From Desmodesmus armatus (lineage: Eukaryota; Chlorophyta; Chlorophyceae; Sphaeropleales; Scenedesmaceae): DNA of 64,000 nucleotides. The stretch covers positions 1-64,000 of the forward strand of contig VIIQ02000209.1 in NCBI GenBank assembly GCA_007449985.2. Reading direction: 5' to 3'. The notes under the pieces are model-generated. The model searched no databases. It was not told the origin of the DNA and saw only the letters and a list, made by a program, of their open reading frames with translations. How positions within the stretch are numbered: position 1 is the stretch's first letter; every line of letters begins with the position of its first letter. The translations under genes and the position numbers were made by a program. Of the stretch, positions 40,985 through 51,895 are shown in pieces.

Positions 40985-43900
40985 CTCTCCCAGTGAGGAG
41001 ATGCGTGCCCTTGAGGATGAGAAGATTGGTGCATCAGCCTTTGATGATGTTGAGGGCCTGGACGAGGACGAGGACCCCAACGCGGTCTGGAACTGGGACC
41101 TGGCCGACGAGGCAGACTATGACGCAGCAGGAGCAGCAAGTGAGTCCTAGCCCCTTCCTTCACCACACAGTGTGTGGTGCCGCCCTGACCAGTGGAGGTG
41201 ACCACATTGCAAGAAGCACAAGGCAACAGTACACCCACTGTGTGTTTGACCACCCCCAGTCTCCCCACAGTTGGAACTAGGCTCAGTTTCTGATGACGTC
41301 ATGCTCACACACTGCTACCCCCCCCTCTCCGCCCTGTCATGCTTCGCCTACCTGCAGGTGCCCGTGAGGCCGATGATCTGGATGTGCTCACCCGCATCAG
41401 TGAGACCGACATCCTGATGGACAACACCCTCACTGGCGAGCAGAAGGAGATGCTGAGTGCACTGCTGGACCCCCTGGGCGATGATGATGGGGGGGTGGAC
41501 CTGATTGGGGAGGACATTGTCGTCCCTGACAACACATTCACAGGACTCACTGAGGTGGGTGGGTGTGTGTGGGGGGGGGGGGGTGCTTGGGACGACCAGG
41601 GGGGGGGGCTCACAGGGGAGAAGTGACTGGGTGTTGTTGTGAAGGGATGGGGGGGGGGGGGGTGCTGGACCTCCTGGGTGACCATGATGGAGCTGGGTGA
41701 CCTCATCGGGGAGGACATTGTCGTCCCTGACAACACATTCACAGGACTCACTGAGGTGGGTGGGTGTGTGTGTGGGGGGGGGGGGGGCTTTGGGGGGGGG
41801 GCTCACAGGGGAGAAGTGACTGGGTGTTGTTGTGAAGGGATGGGGGGGGGGGGGTGCTGGACCTCCTGGGTGACCATGATGGAGCTGGGTGACCTCATCG
41901 GGGAGGACATTGTCATCCCTGACAATACATTCACAGGACTCACTGAGGTGGGTGTTGGCCATGGCACACTTATTGAATCTTGCTGGCTCACATGCCCCCC
42001 CCCCCCCCCCGCCCCCGCCCTGGCTGAAGCCAACACCCCCCACCTCACCTCTTCCCCCATCCCGCCATTGTTCCGTCAGCAAAGAGAAGCCCAACTGCTG
42101 TGTATGAAAGCAACAACATGCAGTTGATCCCTCAACCTCTCTAGTCGCTCACTATCCCCCGCCACCCTTCTCCCTCCCCCCCCCCCCCCACCCTCTCACA
42201 TCTTATCACCCCCACAGGCTGAGGAGGCTGCCATTGCTGCCGTGTTGGCTGAAGAGGGCTCTGCTGATGCTGATGCCGCCCTGCCTGAGGCCAACACGCA
42301 CGCACCCCCCCCCCCCCCCGCCCACCCCTTCCCACCCCCTCTTTGGATTTGTCAGCCCGCACCAACCCAAGGGTTGTGTAGACAAGCAACACCACTCAAG
42401 CCACCTCTCAGCGCTCACACGTCACCCCCCCCCCTTTTTGTTCTCACATTTACAGGCTGAGGAGGCTGCGATTGCCGCTGTGTTGGCTGAGGAGGGCTCT
42501 GCCGATGCTGAGGCCGCCCTGACTGATGCCAACAGGCTGGTTGAGGCATATGGCCAGAAGCTGACAGACGCAGTCGACCTGCAGGCTATGATGGGCGATG
42601 AGGGTGAGTCATGGGGTGACGGGGGCTAGCCAATATTGCAGCGGCACTGCAGTGTGCTGTGCACACATTGCAACTCTCTACATGGGTCGTGGTGTTTGTG
42701 GCGAGGTGCTGACATCTGTGGGTAATCCTCTATTGGAAGTAGCCCTAGGCAGCAGGGGTGAGGTTGCTTACTGTCACATGTAATCGTAATCATCTTGGTT
42801 TGGTTTGCGGTTGATGGGCGAGTGCGGGCTTTTGGGGGGGGGGGGGGGGGCAGCAAATTGGAATACAATGGTGTTGAACACTGTAGGCTGGAGTGGTGGT
42901 TTGTTGTTGTTGTTGGTCGCAAGGGTGTTGATGACAAAATTATCCGCGCTGCTGAGGAGCTCATGCCCCGCTGGCGACAAGGATAAACATGGTTGAATTT
43001 CTTGACCTGAACCCTAATGTGCTTCTTGCTTCTCTTTGTTTCTTGTTGTTCTGTGTCCCTAGTTGTATCGTCAATTAAAGTGAGGTTCCAGAGCTGCTTA
43101 TTTAAGCCACAATCACCCACCCACCCACCCACCCACCCCTACTTACCCACCCCCTGCCCCTTTCCGGCTACCACAAAGAAGTTGCGCATTGCTGTTATGC
43201 CCAAGTACAATGTAGTTTGTGGTTTACTGTCGGAACATGAGGGTGTTGATGACAAGATCATCCGCGCTGCTGAGGGGCACCTGCCCCACTGGCGACAAGG
43301 ATAAACATGGTTGAATTTCTTGACCTGAACCCTACTACACTTTGTTTCTTGGCGCAGCTTTTATTAGTGGCCCAGCTTTTATTCACACCCCACATCATCC
43401 CGCACAATGCACAACCATTCACTTCAAATTCTCAAGCAATGGGCACTTTCTTTGACACAAATCTCTCACACACTCAGTTCCATTTCCCTGCCCCCCCCCC
43501 CCAAAAAAAACCACAGAGGCCCTTGACCTTGCTGGTGTGTCTGAGTACATTGCCGCCCTGAAGGCGATGGGGGCAGCAGCACCCGCAGGCATCGACGACG
43601 AGACACTGGCAACACTGCTGGAGGGAGAGACGCCTGAGGAGGTGGGTTACGTTATCGGTTATGTAATCGGTTATGTAATCGGTCATATAAGGCAGTATGT
43701 TGCCTGCCTTGTGGAACAGTGTGTGCACTAGCAGAGGTGTAGGCCAACACTTGAAAGTAGCGTATGAGTCCTGCCCAGCTGCTGCTGGTAGGGTTCAATG
43801 GAATGTCTCTATTGTGTCTGACGGTGTTGATGTCATGCTGCTGCTGCTGCTGCTGCTGCTAGGCTGGCCCCACTGTGGAGGTTGGTGACGCCCCCACCCT

Positions 43901-44400
43901 GCCAGCAGGCATTGCTGAGCTGGTGGCACAGCAGGTGGGAGAGGACGACCTGGTTTGGTGTTGGTGCCATGTCTCTGGGTGTCTGTCTCTGTCGCCTGTT
44001 TGGTGTTTGTGTGCCCATGGGCTGTTGCTGCTGCCGCTACTGGTGTGTCAAGGCTTGTGTACATGACCAAGCTCAATGCCAACCCATGCACCGCATGCCT
44101 GTGGCCCCCTGTGAGAAGTCCACTGCTGAGGGTTGACCATGTTGAGGTTCACGTCCGCACCCCCCCCCCCTTGTTGCCGCACATGCAGGACGCTGAGTTT
44201 GAGAAGTTTGCTGCTGCTGTTGACCCGTCTGAGGCTGAGGCTGACCAGGCGCTGGCCCTGCTTGACACCATTGAGGCCCTCAGCGCTGAGCTGGACGACT
44301 TCAACGAGGCAACAATGCCCGCTGTGGAGGACCTGGAGGTGCGGCATGATTACTAATTACCTAGGAGCACAAGTGTGATTTGTCTGTGCATGTGTGTGTG

Positions 44401-44463
<63 letters not shown>

Positions 44464-47165
44464 GTGTGTGTGTGGGGGGGGGGGGGGGGGTTCAACGAGG
44501 CAACCATGCCTGCAGTGGAGGACCTGGGCGTGAGTCATTGTCTTGACTAATACTTGACTAGTTGCAATGCGAGGTTCCAGACGGCGTGTGGGGGAGGGGG
44601 GGTGAGGGTTGGGGGGGGGGGGGTTTGGTTTGTGTTGTTCGTAACCGCAGGTGGTGCAGTGTGTTTTTGTGGGTGAGGATGATACAATTATCCGCGCTGC
44701 TGAGGGGCACATGCTCCGCTGGCGAAAAGGATAATTATGGTTGAATTTCTTCGACTGAGCCCACCACTGCACCACCTTATCCTCTTCCTCGACACACACG
44801 CGCTTTCCCTCGTGCATTCCTCACCCTCCCCACCCTGCCACACAACCCCGACACCCCATCTGACCATGTCCCCCCTCGCTTGGTGACCCCCCCCCCCCCC
44901 ACTCCCCTCGCTTGGTGACCCCCTCCCCCCCACTCCCCTCCCTTGGTGACCCCCTTCCCCCCACTCCCTCGCTTGGTGACCCCCTCCCCCCCACTCCCCT
45001 CGCTTGGTGACCCCCTCCCCCCCACTCCCCTCGGTTGGTGACCCCCTCCCCCCCACTCCCCTCGCTTGGTGACCCCCCCCCCCTTGCGCGCAGGCCCTGG
45101 CTGCCCAGGCTGAGGCTCTTGAGGACTACCTTGCTGCTGGTGGTGACGAGGGGGCTGAGGAGGCAACCATGGACACACCAGTGGACCCATACGCAGACAT
45201 CGACCCCGAGCTGCTGGGCGGTGAGTTGGCAGGCTGTGGTTCGGGTTTCTCAGGCCCTGGCTGCCCAGGCTGTGGTGAGAGTCATGCACATAAGTGTCTT
45301 AGTAGGGCTATCTGACTTGCGCAAGTACTAGCAGCAGTGCCAGGTTAAGTCAACACATGACGCACCCCCCCCCCCTGCCCTTGCTTCTTTCCTTGGCACA
45401 GCTGATGCGTTTGGTGCTGACGAGGAGGACACCTACTCAGACCGCTTCGGCACACAGTTCGCTGAGCGCATCCTGGAGCTGGGACGCGTCACAAAGGTAC
45501 GTCCAATGTAGATTACTGGTAATAACATTATCAGTAGTAGATTGCATGCATGTACCATCTGGATCACAATCTGGATCATGACGCGTCGTCTACTGTCATC
45601 AGCACGTGGCAGTGTCACCAACGCACTTTTGCATGCTGCTGTTGCCAAATGCATGGTGGGGAAAGGAGCGAATCTGAATAAGCATGATGACCTGCAGCAC
45701 TGTTGTCTGATCCAGCGTTCCTAGCAGTACTCACTGCCCCTACCTGTACTTGCTCATTGCAATCACCCACTCACTCACTCATGCACTCACTCACCCACTC
45801 ACTCACTCTCTCACTCATTCACTCACACATTCACTCACTCACTCACTCACCCACGCACACCCACCCTCACTCACTGACCCCCACAGGTTGTGAAGGGAGG
45901 CAAGCTGATGGGCTTCCGCTGTGTGGCAGTTGTTGGTGATGGCAAGGGCCGTGTGGGTGTGGGCTGCCAGGCAGGCCGTGAGGTCAGCACAGCAGTCAAG
46001 CGCGCACTGGTCGACGCAAAGAAGGTGAGGGGCGGGTCCCTGGCTGTTTGCTTTGTTGCCCTTTGGGGGGGGGGGGGGTCACCAATTTGGGGGGGGGGGT
46101 ACTTTGGTGGTATGGCATGCACGTGTGCAGGTTTCGTTGGTTTGTTACTATTCTGACGGATTTTCTGTTTTGACTGATCTTTACTGCGCTGCTGTAGATT
46201 TTGTTGTCCCATTGCTGACATTCCTGCCCCCCCCCCCCTTCGCCTGCTGTCTGTCTATGTGTCACCACAGAACATTGTTGAGGTGCCCCTTGTTGGTGCG
46301 GGCACCATCCCCCACCGCAGTGAGGCGTGGTTCAAGGCAGCAGGAGTGGTGCTGCAGCCAGCAGCAGACGGTACCGGTGTCATTGCGGGAGGAGCAGTGC
46401 GCGCTGTGCTGGAGCTGGCAGGTGGGTGGGGATGCCAGAAGGGGGGGGAGGGGGGGTAATGCTGGCCCCGGGGAGGGGGGGGGGCGTGGAGTTGTGTGTG
46501 TGTGGGGGGGGGGGGGAGATGCGCGGGGGAGGGGAGGGGGGGGGCGTGCGCGCAGTGCTTGAGCTGGCAAGTGGGTGGTGATGCTGCGCGGGGGGGGGGG
46601 GGCGTGGAGTTGTATGGGTTGGTGGGTGGGTGGGTGTGGGGTGGGGGTGGGCGGGGGAGGGCAGGGGGCGTGCGCGCAGTGCTGGAGCTGGCAGGTGGGT
46701 GGCACTGTGTGTGTGGTGGGGTTGGGGGGGGGGGGGGGGAGGGGTGCTGCCCAGCCATCAGCCAGCCTGTGAACTTGGAGGGGTCTCAACCAGACTTTGC
46801 TCTCTTGTCCCACTCAACCGATCGGCAGTTGTCTTCTGCAGCCGTCAGTGCAGTCGGCACACACTGTGTGCAAAGGCATTGCAGTGCTGTGTTTCCTGCT
46901 GTGCATATCAAACAGCACATCTGGCAGTTGGAGTGTAGATGATGCAAACAGCGTGCCTGCATCCCTCACCTGGGTACTGTCGCTCTTGCTGCTCCCCACC
47001 CCACCCACTGTCCCCGCAGGTGTCCAGAACGTGTTGGGCAAGCGCCTGGGCAGCCGCAGCACCCTGAACAATGCTCGCGTCACACTCAAGGCCCTCAGCC
47101 AGCTGCGCACACTCAGCGACTATGCAGAGGCACGCGGTGTGCCCCTCGACTACATGCTCAGCTGA
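38076..47165 (+). CDS. PRPS5: Plastid 30S ribosomal protein S5 (bS5c) with large acidic N-terminal extension, 14 exons
   Basis: Nuclear-encoded chloroplast ribosomal protein uS5c. Exons: 38076-38315, 39934-40082, 40404-40522, 40994-41139, 41358-41554, 42456-42603, 43517-43641, 43863-43952, 44189-44338, 45094-45220, 45402-45496, 45887-46024, 46271-46421, 47020-47165. Phases agree and total ~673 codons once one missing base in exon 3 (near 40483) is allowed for. The ATG at 38076 starts a Ser/Ala/Arg-rich, acid-poor segment ending VARAAEEEE, a typical transit peptide. Residues ~80-510 are an acidic, Ala-rich extension ([19 protein letters not shown]). The S5 fold follows: [31 protein letters not shown] with GRVGVG (from ~530), then [14 protein letters not shown] (~626 on). 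Chlamydomonas S5 is also known to be unusually large. Introns 6 and 9 host snoRNA-like copies. Confidence 0.92.
39575..39835 (+). repeat. Copies of S5 exon 2 pieces upstream of the exon
   Basis: A near-perfect copy of the exon 2 acceptor edge ([18 protein letters not shown]) lies at about 39775-39832, ahead of the parent at 39934. A shorter piece with GAGAAGTTCCTGG lies at about 39594-39608. The 39775 copy ends just after YEG and loses the frame. Confidence 0.75.
40122..40172 (+). repeat. Copy of S5 exon 2 donor edge
   Basis: The exon 2 end (40045-40088) recurs at about 40122-40170, with CCTGTCGGTCTACGAGG and GACAGCAGGTGAG. It is separated from the parent by a G-run at 40110-40120. Confidence 0.7.
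40330..40383 (+). repeat. CTG tract before S5 exon 3 acceptor
   Basis: Eighteen CTG units are followed by CTTTCCCCCTCCCCAG. The tract occupies the position of the polypyrimidine region. Confidence 0.9.
40652..40704 (+). repeat. Copy of S5 exon 3 donor edge that keeps the intact frame
   Basis: The last ~50 bases of exon 3 recur at 40652-40702. Unlike the parent, this copy reads CCAAAGG rather than CCAAGG and so encodes the expected [14 protein letters not shown]. It argues that the parent exon lacks one A. Confidence 0.8.
40934..40983 (+). repeat. CTG tract before S5 exon 4 acceptor
   Basis: About 16 GCT/CTG units run directly into GTCTCTCCCAG, the exon 4 acceptor. Confidence 0.9.
41655..41955 (+). 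repeat. Two tandem copies of S5 exon 5 donor edge
   Basis: The exon 5 end (coding [18 protein letters not shown], donor at 41555) recurs at about 41664-41754 and about 41853-41948. Each copy is followed by the same GTGGGTG donor, and the two are ~190 bp apart. Each unit includes a G-run of 10-14 bases. The copies differ by only a few bases, so the duplication is recent. Confidence 0.85.
42212..42302 (+). repeat. Copy of S5 exon 6 acceptor edge
   Basis: The exon 6 start ([18 protein letters not shown], acceptor at 42455) is preceded by a copy at about 42219-42298 with its own CACAG acceptor. The copy is followed by a C-run. Confidence 0.8.
42922..43015 (+). ncRNA. Box C/D snoRNA candidate, copy 1 (S5 intron 6)
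   Basis: The 94-nt element has C box TTGATGA (42928-42934), D' box CTGA (42952-42955) and D box CTGA (43007-43010). It is closed by the terminal stem AGGGT (42922-42926) with ACCCT (43011-43015). Upstream of the D box, TGGTTGAATTTCTT (42990-43003) is the reverse complement of AAGAAATTCAACCA. I recall that string from the universally conserved 25S/28S rRNA segment that continues AGCGCGGGTAAACGG. By the fifth-nucleotide rule the methylated base would be an A in GAAG, close to the yeast 25S A2256 site by my recall of the numbering. It sits inside an intron, as snoRNAs often do. Confidence 0.75.
43240..43333 (+). ncRNA. Box C/D snoRNA candidate, copy 2 (S5 intron 6)
   Basis: This second copy lies 318 bp downstream of copy 1 in the same intron. 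It has C box TTGATGA (43246-43252), D' CTGA (43270-43273), D CTGA (43325-43328) and terminal stem AGGGT (43240-43244) with ACCCT (43329-43333). The guide before the D box is identical to copy 1. Differences are confined to the region around D' (for example AAGATCATCC instead of AAAATTATCC), as expected for a functional duplicate. Confidence 0.75.
44391..44490 (+). repeat. TCTG tetranucleotide microsatellite with GT and G runs
   Basis: About 16 TGTC/TCTG units are followed by (GT)n and a G16 run, in S5 intron 9. A copy of the exon 9 donor edge ([12 protein letters not shown]) follows directly at 44490-44533. Confidence 0.9.
44490..44534 (+). repeat. Copy of S5 exon 9 donor edge
   Basis: TTCAACGAGGCAACCATGCC and the following bases repeat 44300-44340. 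The copy ends GGGCGTGAG instead of GGAGGTGCG. Confidence 0.85.
44669..44764 (+). ncRNA. Box C/D snoRNA candidate, copy 3 (S5 intron 9)
   Basis: This diverged copy lies in intron 9. The C box is weaker (AGGATGA, 44676-44682). D' CTGA is at 44700-44703 and D CTGA at 44755-44758. The terminal stem differs in sequence but still pairs: GTGGGT (44669-44674) with GCCCAC (44759-44764), using one G-U pair. That is compensatory change relative to copies 1 and 2. The guide is one base longer in its match to 25S rRNA (TGGTTGAATTTCTTC, 44738-44752). Confidence 0.7.
44868..45082 (+). repeat. Minisatellite of ~30-bp units before S5 exon 10
   Basis: Seven or so copies of a unit containing CTCGCTTGGTGACCCCC followed by a C-rich spacer lie directly upstream of the exon 10 acceptor (45093). 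Confidence 0.9.
45760..45865 (+). repeat. ACTC/CACT tetranucleotide tract before S5 exon 12
   Basis: CACTCACT repeats with interruptions fill the end of intron 11 and run close to the exon 12 acceptor at 45886. Confidence 0.9.
46540..46710 (+). repeat. Two copies of S5 exon 13 donor edge
   Basis: The exon 13 end (RAVLELAG, donor at 46422) recurs at about 46547-46580 and 46670-46704, each followed by GTGGGTGG or a near match. The copies are separated by G-runs. Confidence 0.8.
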
Positions 47166-48779
47166 ACAGCAGCAGCAGCAAGTTTGCAGCGGTTGGGGAG
47201 CAGCAGTCAAGCAGTAGCAGCTACACAGCAGTAGCTGCTGGGAAAGATGATGTCCTGGGCAGCAGCGGCGGCAGCAAGCGGGGTGTCAGCAGCAGCAGCG
47301 TTTTTCTTTGGATGCACTTGCCGTTTCACACAAGTTTTGTTTTCTCAATACAGCGGCAGTCTGATAGCACCGCAGCTGTTGTGTGTTGCGTTGCCATAGC
47401 AGCAAAAGCATTGACAGCAGGATGCTTTTTGTGTGAATGCGTGTGTGTGTGCGTGGTTCTGGGGTCGGGGTTTAGGTAGCAGGGATCACATGTTGTTGCC
47501 AAGTGCTGGAGCGTGTGAGTTGCAGTGCGTGAGGGCTGTAGCTGCTTTGATGTGTGCTGCTGTAGCGCAGCATGCAAGGCAGTATGGTTCTGTGTGTGCT
47601 GTGGCGTGCTGTTGGAATGAAATCTGGCAGGCCCCTTGGCTGGCCAGGGGACGATTATGTAACAGCCGCACGTCGCATTGCCAACAGTGAGACGCTGGGC
47701 ATGCTTGACAGAGTAATGAATAGCGGTGGCCGGTGTGTGCGGCTAAGTGAGCCTGTAAGGACGGAAACAGCAACATAAGCATTTAGCGTAAAGAGTGAGA
47801 AGTGGGTGTACTTTGTATGAACTCAAGCACAGATGGATGTATTCTCAGTCACAACCATGTACATGTGTGCAGCAGCCCCCTGCGCTTTGCAAGGCTTGAA
47901 GGGCTTCTGAATTTGAAGGAACATTATCCACCCATGTCAATTGGGCGTCCAGTACGATGTGAGGTACATACTAGGTCATGTCATTCTGGCCATCCAGCTG
48001 TAAGAGAAAGCTCGTACTTCAACTTGTCAACATACATCGTTTTGCACATATTCACAGAATAATGCTTCCAATGCAATCCGCCATGCACAAACACACCAAA
48101 AGACCACGTCCAACAAGGCCAGCTTCTCTGGCCAACATTTGATGCAGGCACCCGCCGCAGATGACGGCACATGCTGAACCCAACCAGACACATTCTGATT
48201 ACAGCAGCCTTCCTAGAAATCGCACATGCATGCTGCACAGAGAGGGTGAGCAGTCAGACTGATGTCACACATTCTGCGTATGCCTGCCACAAATAGCTTC
48301 TCCCCCCTGCTTCAGCACACCAGCTAAGTATGTGGCGTACACTCCCCCAACAACTCCGGATCCGTCCAGAAAGCCGCTTTCATGGCATCACCGCTTGATG
48401 CCTTCAACCGAACCATGATGTGACTACCATGCTTGGCGTGTGTCAGGTGGGGTAGACCCCGCCGTCCTTACAGGGCGTGCAGCCAATGGGAGGTAATCCT
48501 ATGGCGTTACTGGGTTTGGAGGGGGCCCTGAAGCATGATTATTGATATTATGTGGCAAAGCTTGCCATTCCAGGCAGCTGTCGTGCAAGCAATGATAACA
48601 GCTCAGCAGCTGCCTCACATGACCTCACATCCAGGAAGTTTGACCCGCGAGGCGAGCTGCACCACATGACGATTGCCTTGCTGTGCGGCTGCTGCAGCCG
48701 CTGTCCCTGCAAGACAGCTCAGCGGCTGCCTAGGGTCCAGGGCAATTAAACCTCCGAGCTCGAGGTTTGCAACCCTGAC
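47166..48779. other. Intergenic region between convergent S5 and MARVEL-like genes
   Basis: The first ~150 bases after the S5 stop are CAG-rich 3' untranslated sequence. Candidate TGTAA signals are at 47657 for S5 and, on the minus strand, at about 48466 for the gene at 48780. No other gene is supported. Confidence 0.5.
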
Positions 48780-51700
48780 CTAGTGTGACTTGGTCTTTGG
48801 CAGGCCCAGGTTGGGTCCCAGCAGCTGCACCACCTGAGGCTGCACACCACTAGGCTCCTCAAACTCAACACCACACTCGTCATCACCCCGGATCGAACCC
48901 GCACCCCGGGAAGACAAGCCCGGGCTACTACCCCGGGTGGCACCCCCAACCCCCTTGCTGCACTGACCACTGACCACAGCCGCTGCCGCAGCCGCTGCAA
49001 TGCGATCCTGACCCATCCGCCCACCCATCTCCACATCTGATACACCCCCACCAGAGCCTCCCAGTGACGCCATCTTTAGAGGTACAGGGAAGGAACCACT
49101 GACAGTACTACTGCTAGCAGTACCACTGCCAAGCAGCAGCTGCCGCATCTTCCTGCGCACCAGCCACCCCAGCAAAGCGGAGCCAACATGCGCCCCAAAC
49201 ACCAGGAACGACAGCGCCAGCAACGCCCCCACCCTGCCGCAGTTGTAGCGGTGGGTGCCGAAGATCGTAATGGCGAAGATAACTACCCAGGCGATGGCGA
49301 GAGCCACGTGCCAGGTGTTGTTGGTGGTTGGGAGGAGCCATTGGGCCCAGTGGCTTTGCAGAGGGTGCTTTGTGGGGCTGGCTGCTCGCGCTGAGGGTGA
49401 GGAGGGCTGTTGGGTGACCAGTAGGGTGTTGTGGGGGGTGTGGACGGCTGTGTAGGCCAGCCAAGCAACCTTCCTTGCCAAACCTGGTGGGGGTAGTGTG
49501 TGTGTGGGGGGGGGGGGGGCAGGGAGGGGCAGCAATGGATTGTCAGCATTAGGCAACGTGCGAGGTGTTGTTGGTGGTGGGGAGGAGCCATTGGGCCCAG
49601 CGGCTTTGCAGAGGCTGCTTTGTGGGCTGGCTGCTCGCGCTGAGGGTGAGGAGGGCTGTTGGGTGACCAGAAGGGTGTTGTGGGGGGTGTGGACGGCTGT
49701 GTAGGCCAGCCAAGCAACCTTCCTTGCCAAGCCTGGTGGTGGGGGGGGGGGGGGGGGTGGACAAGAAAATGGAGGTGTTTGGCCACAGTCACGCATGGCT
49801 TGCTAAGGTTGAAGACATGGTTTGCTGCTGCTGTCACATTGCTGAAATGACTGTCACTGTGATAGTGACAAACACCAGCCGGTCAATCATCTCGAGCCAA
49901 TACTGTAATTGGTGTGCAGCAAGGAAGTGTCACACTTCCGGGATCCAGGAGCATCCAACGAATGCACTTGAGTAGCTAGGTGCTGCATGCTCACCAGGGA
50001 TGATGAACACCAGGCAGATGGTTGTGCATGTCAACTGCACGTCACATGCAGCAAGCAGACACAATGCTCGCCTCACTGAGACATTGGCGAATGTACCGCG
50101 GCAGTGTGGGCTGCACTGTCAAGATCATGATGCGAACAGGGTGGTGAACAGCAGTGCTTATCCAACCCGATCCTTTGAAAGCAGCAGTGCTGGATTGCCC
50201 ATGGATGTGACAGGCCTTCATTCCAGTAGGAACAGGTGCAACGATCCGCTACTGCCACGGACATGTTTACTCTCACGTGTCATGATGTTTGTACATTGGC
50301 AGAGTGCGATCACAACCACTGGGCCCGGCTGACTAGCTTCAAGCTGATGAAGCACTGTTGTGACAGTCAAAAGCCACTCCCATGCTGCCCAGTACACACA
50401 ACAAGCAGCACCTTGCCAGGCCAGGCAGCAAAAGCCATATCATGTCATGAGTCATGCCGCAATTTTAAAAAATCAAGTTGATTGTCAAAATGACTCGGCC
50501 TGAGTGCGGCACTCACCAGCATGAGTATGAGGCTGTTGATGCTGAACTTGTAGCTTGCGGGTCCCAGCTGTGCCGTGTAACAGTCGACCTCCTCGCCCTT
50601 CCTGTGGCCGGGGCCGCTGTCTGCTGCGCGTGTCACCACACGGAACGAGGCCAGCACGATGGTGGCAATGCCCACAATGACCGTGAAGATGACCTGGGGT
50701 GATGAAAGAGAAGGGAGGGACAAGGCAGCAAGGGGGCAGGTCTATATGTTGCTGCCATTGTTCAGTGGGAGGTGCTAGAAATAGTTGGGAGAGGCCAAGG
50801 TGGGGCCTTCCACAATCATTGTGTCACTGTGGTTGGCGAGGCAGTCACTGCGCCACCCAACACACAGTTGGCAAGCTGCCAGTGCAACCCACAATGCGCC
50901 CCTCACTGTGACATCGTGAAATAAGAGTGTGATGGATGCATGCATGCAGCGGCCGACGAGCACAGCCAACCCGTTTGCCAGGCACCTGATGGCACATCAG
51001 TTGCTGACCCCCATGCCATGCAGCAAGGGGAATTGTGCCTGAGGCGACGCACCTGCACGACCCGCAGCACCCGCACAGGTGTGGCCACCTTGACCGACAC
51101 CTCAACAGCACGCTGCAGCTGTGTGGGAGGGCCAGGCAGGGGCCCTACAGTAGCCGTGGGCCCCACATCTGCATCATAGTCCACATATATCTCCTCTGAG
51201 ATCTGCTGCAGCAGCTTTCCTTGCTGCTTGTCGGGGCTGGAGAAGTGAGAGATGATGTCGCTTGACAGCGCAGCGACGTCGGCATGATGGCTGGAGGTAT
51301 AGACACAGACGGGCTGCTGATCTGGGTGGTGATCATGGGTGGCGTCTGGGGTGCTTTGGGTTGCTGCTGCTGCTGACCGATCTGCTGCATGGGTGGGGGT
51401 TGGGGTGTGCTGGGATGTTGCTGCTGCTGCTGATGCTGATCGAGCAGCGAGTGCGGCTCCTGCTGCTGCTGCGATGGCTTGGTCCATGGAGAGATGGGGG
51501 TTCGCGCCTTGCGCTGCTGCTGAGTGTTGCTGCTGTTGGTAGGGGAGGGGGTCTGGCTGCTTTGGTACCTCGGGAGAGCTGCTGCTGCTGCTGCTGTTGC
51601 CTTTGGCACGAGAGATGAGCTTCATGGAGTGTTGGAAGCCCTTGGACAAGGAGTCCTGCAGTTTGCTGCTGATGCTGGACCCTTGGGAGGACCCCTCGGT

Positions 51701-51895
51701 TTGCTGCTGCTGTGTGTGGAGGGGCAGCAGGGTGTGCTGCTGTTGCTGGTGTCGTTCAAAAGCTGAGTACTGTTGGTGCTGGTGGTTCTGGTGGTGCTGC
51801 TGCTCCTGCAGTGGGTGTGGAGGGGTCTCTTGCGAGGAAGTGCTGGGCAGCAGAGTCTTGAGCGAGCTGAGGTCGAACAGTTTCGACAGGCGCAT
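48780..51895 (-). CDS. MARVEL-like four-helix membrane protein with long Gln/Ser-rich N-terminus (member G1)
   Basis: Four exons: 51053-51895, 50517-50693, 49995-50034 (exactly 40 nt) and 48780-49483. Phases agree and give 587 aa. Residues 1-~270 are soluble and rich in Gln, Ser and His, ending PVRVLRVVQ at the exon junction. Helix 1 is VIFTVIVGIATIVLASF. Helix 2 spans exons 2-4 (INSLILMLLTCTTICLVFII, then ARKVAWLAYTAVHT). Helix 3 is HVALAIAWVVIFAITIFG. Helix 4 is LALSFLVFGAHVGSALLGWL, followed by a basic LVRRK. The C-terminus is a Gly/Ser-rich cytosolic tail. The layout resembles MARVEL/CASP-like proteins, but the sequence alone does not prove the family. It is head to head with its paralogue at 52398. 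Confidence 0.65.
49304..49745 (-). repeat. Duplicate of the G1 exon 4 acceptor edge
   Basis: The first ~170 bases of exon 4 (49310-49486, coding LARKVAWLAYTAVHTPHNTL and onwards) recur almost exactly at 49555-49738 with their own acceptor. Runs of G (49507-49519 and 49741-49757) lie between or beside the copies. Either acceptor gives the same phase at its start, but the outer copy loses similarity before helix 3. Confidence 0.85.

Noticed and set aside
45670..45720. ATGATGA and CTGA words in S5 intron 11
   Set aside because: Only ~25 bases separate the boxes and no terminal stem or upstream C box is present.
45760..45865. Tetranucleotide array considered as CRISPR or satellite
   Set aside because: There are no unique spacers between repeats. 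It is a simple ACTC microsatellite in an intron.
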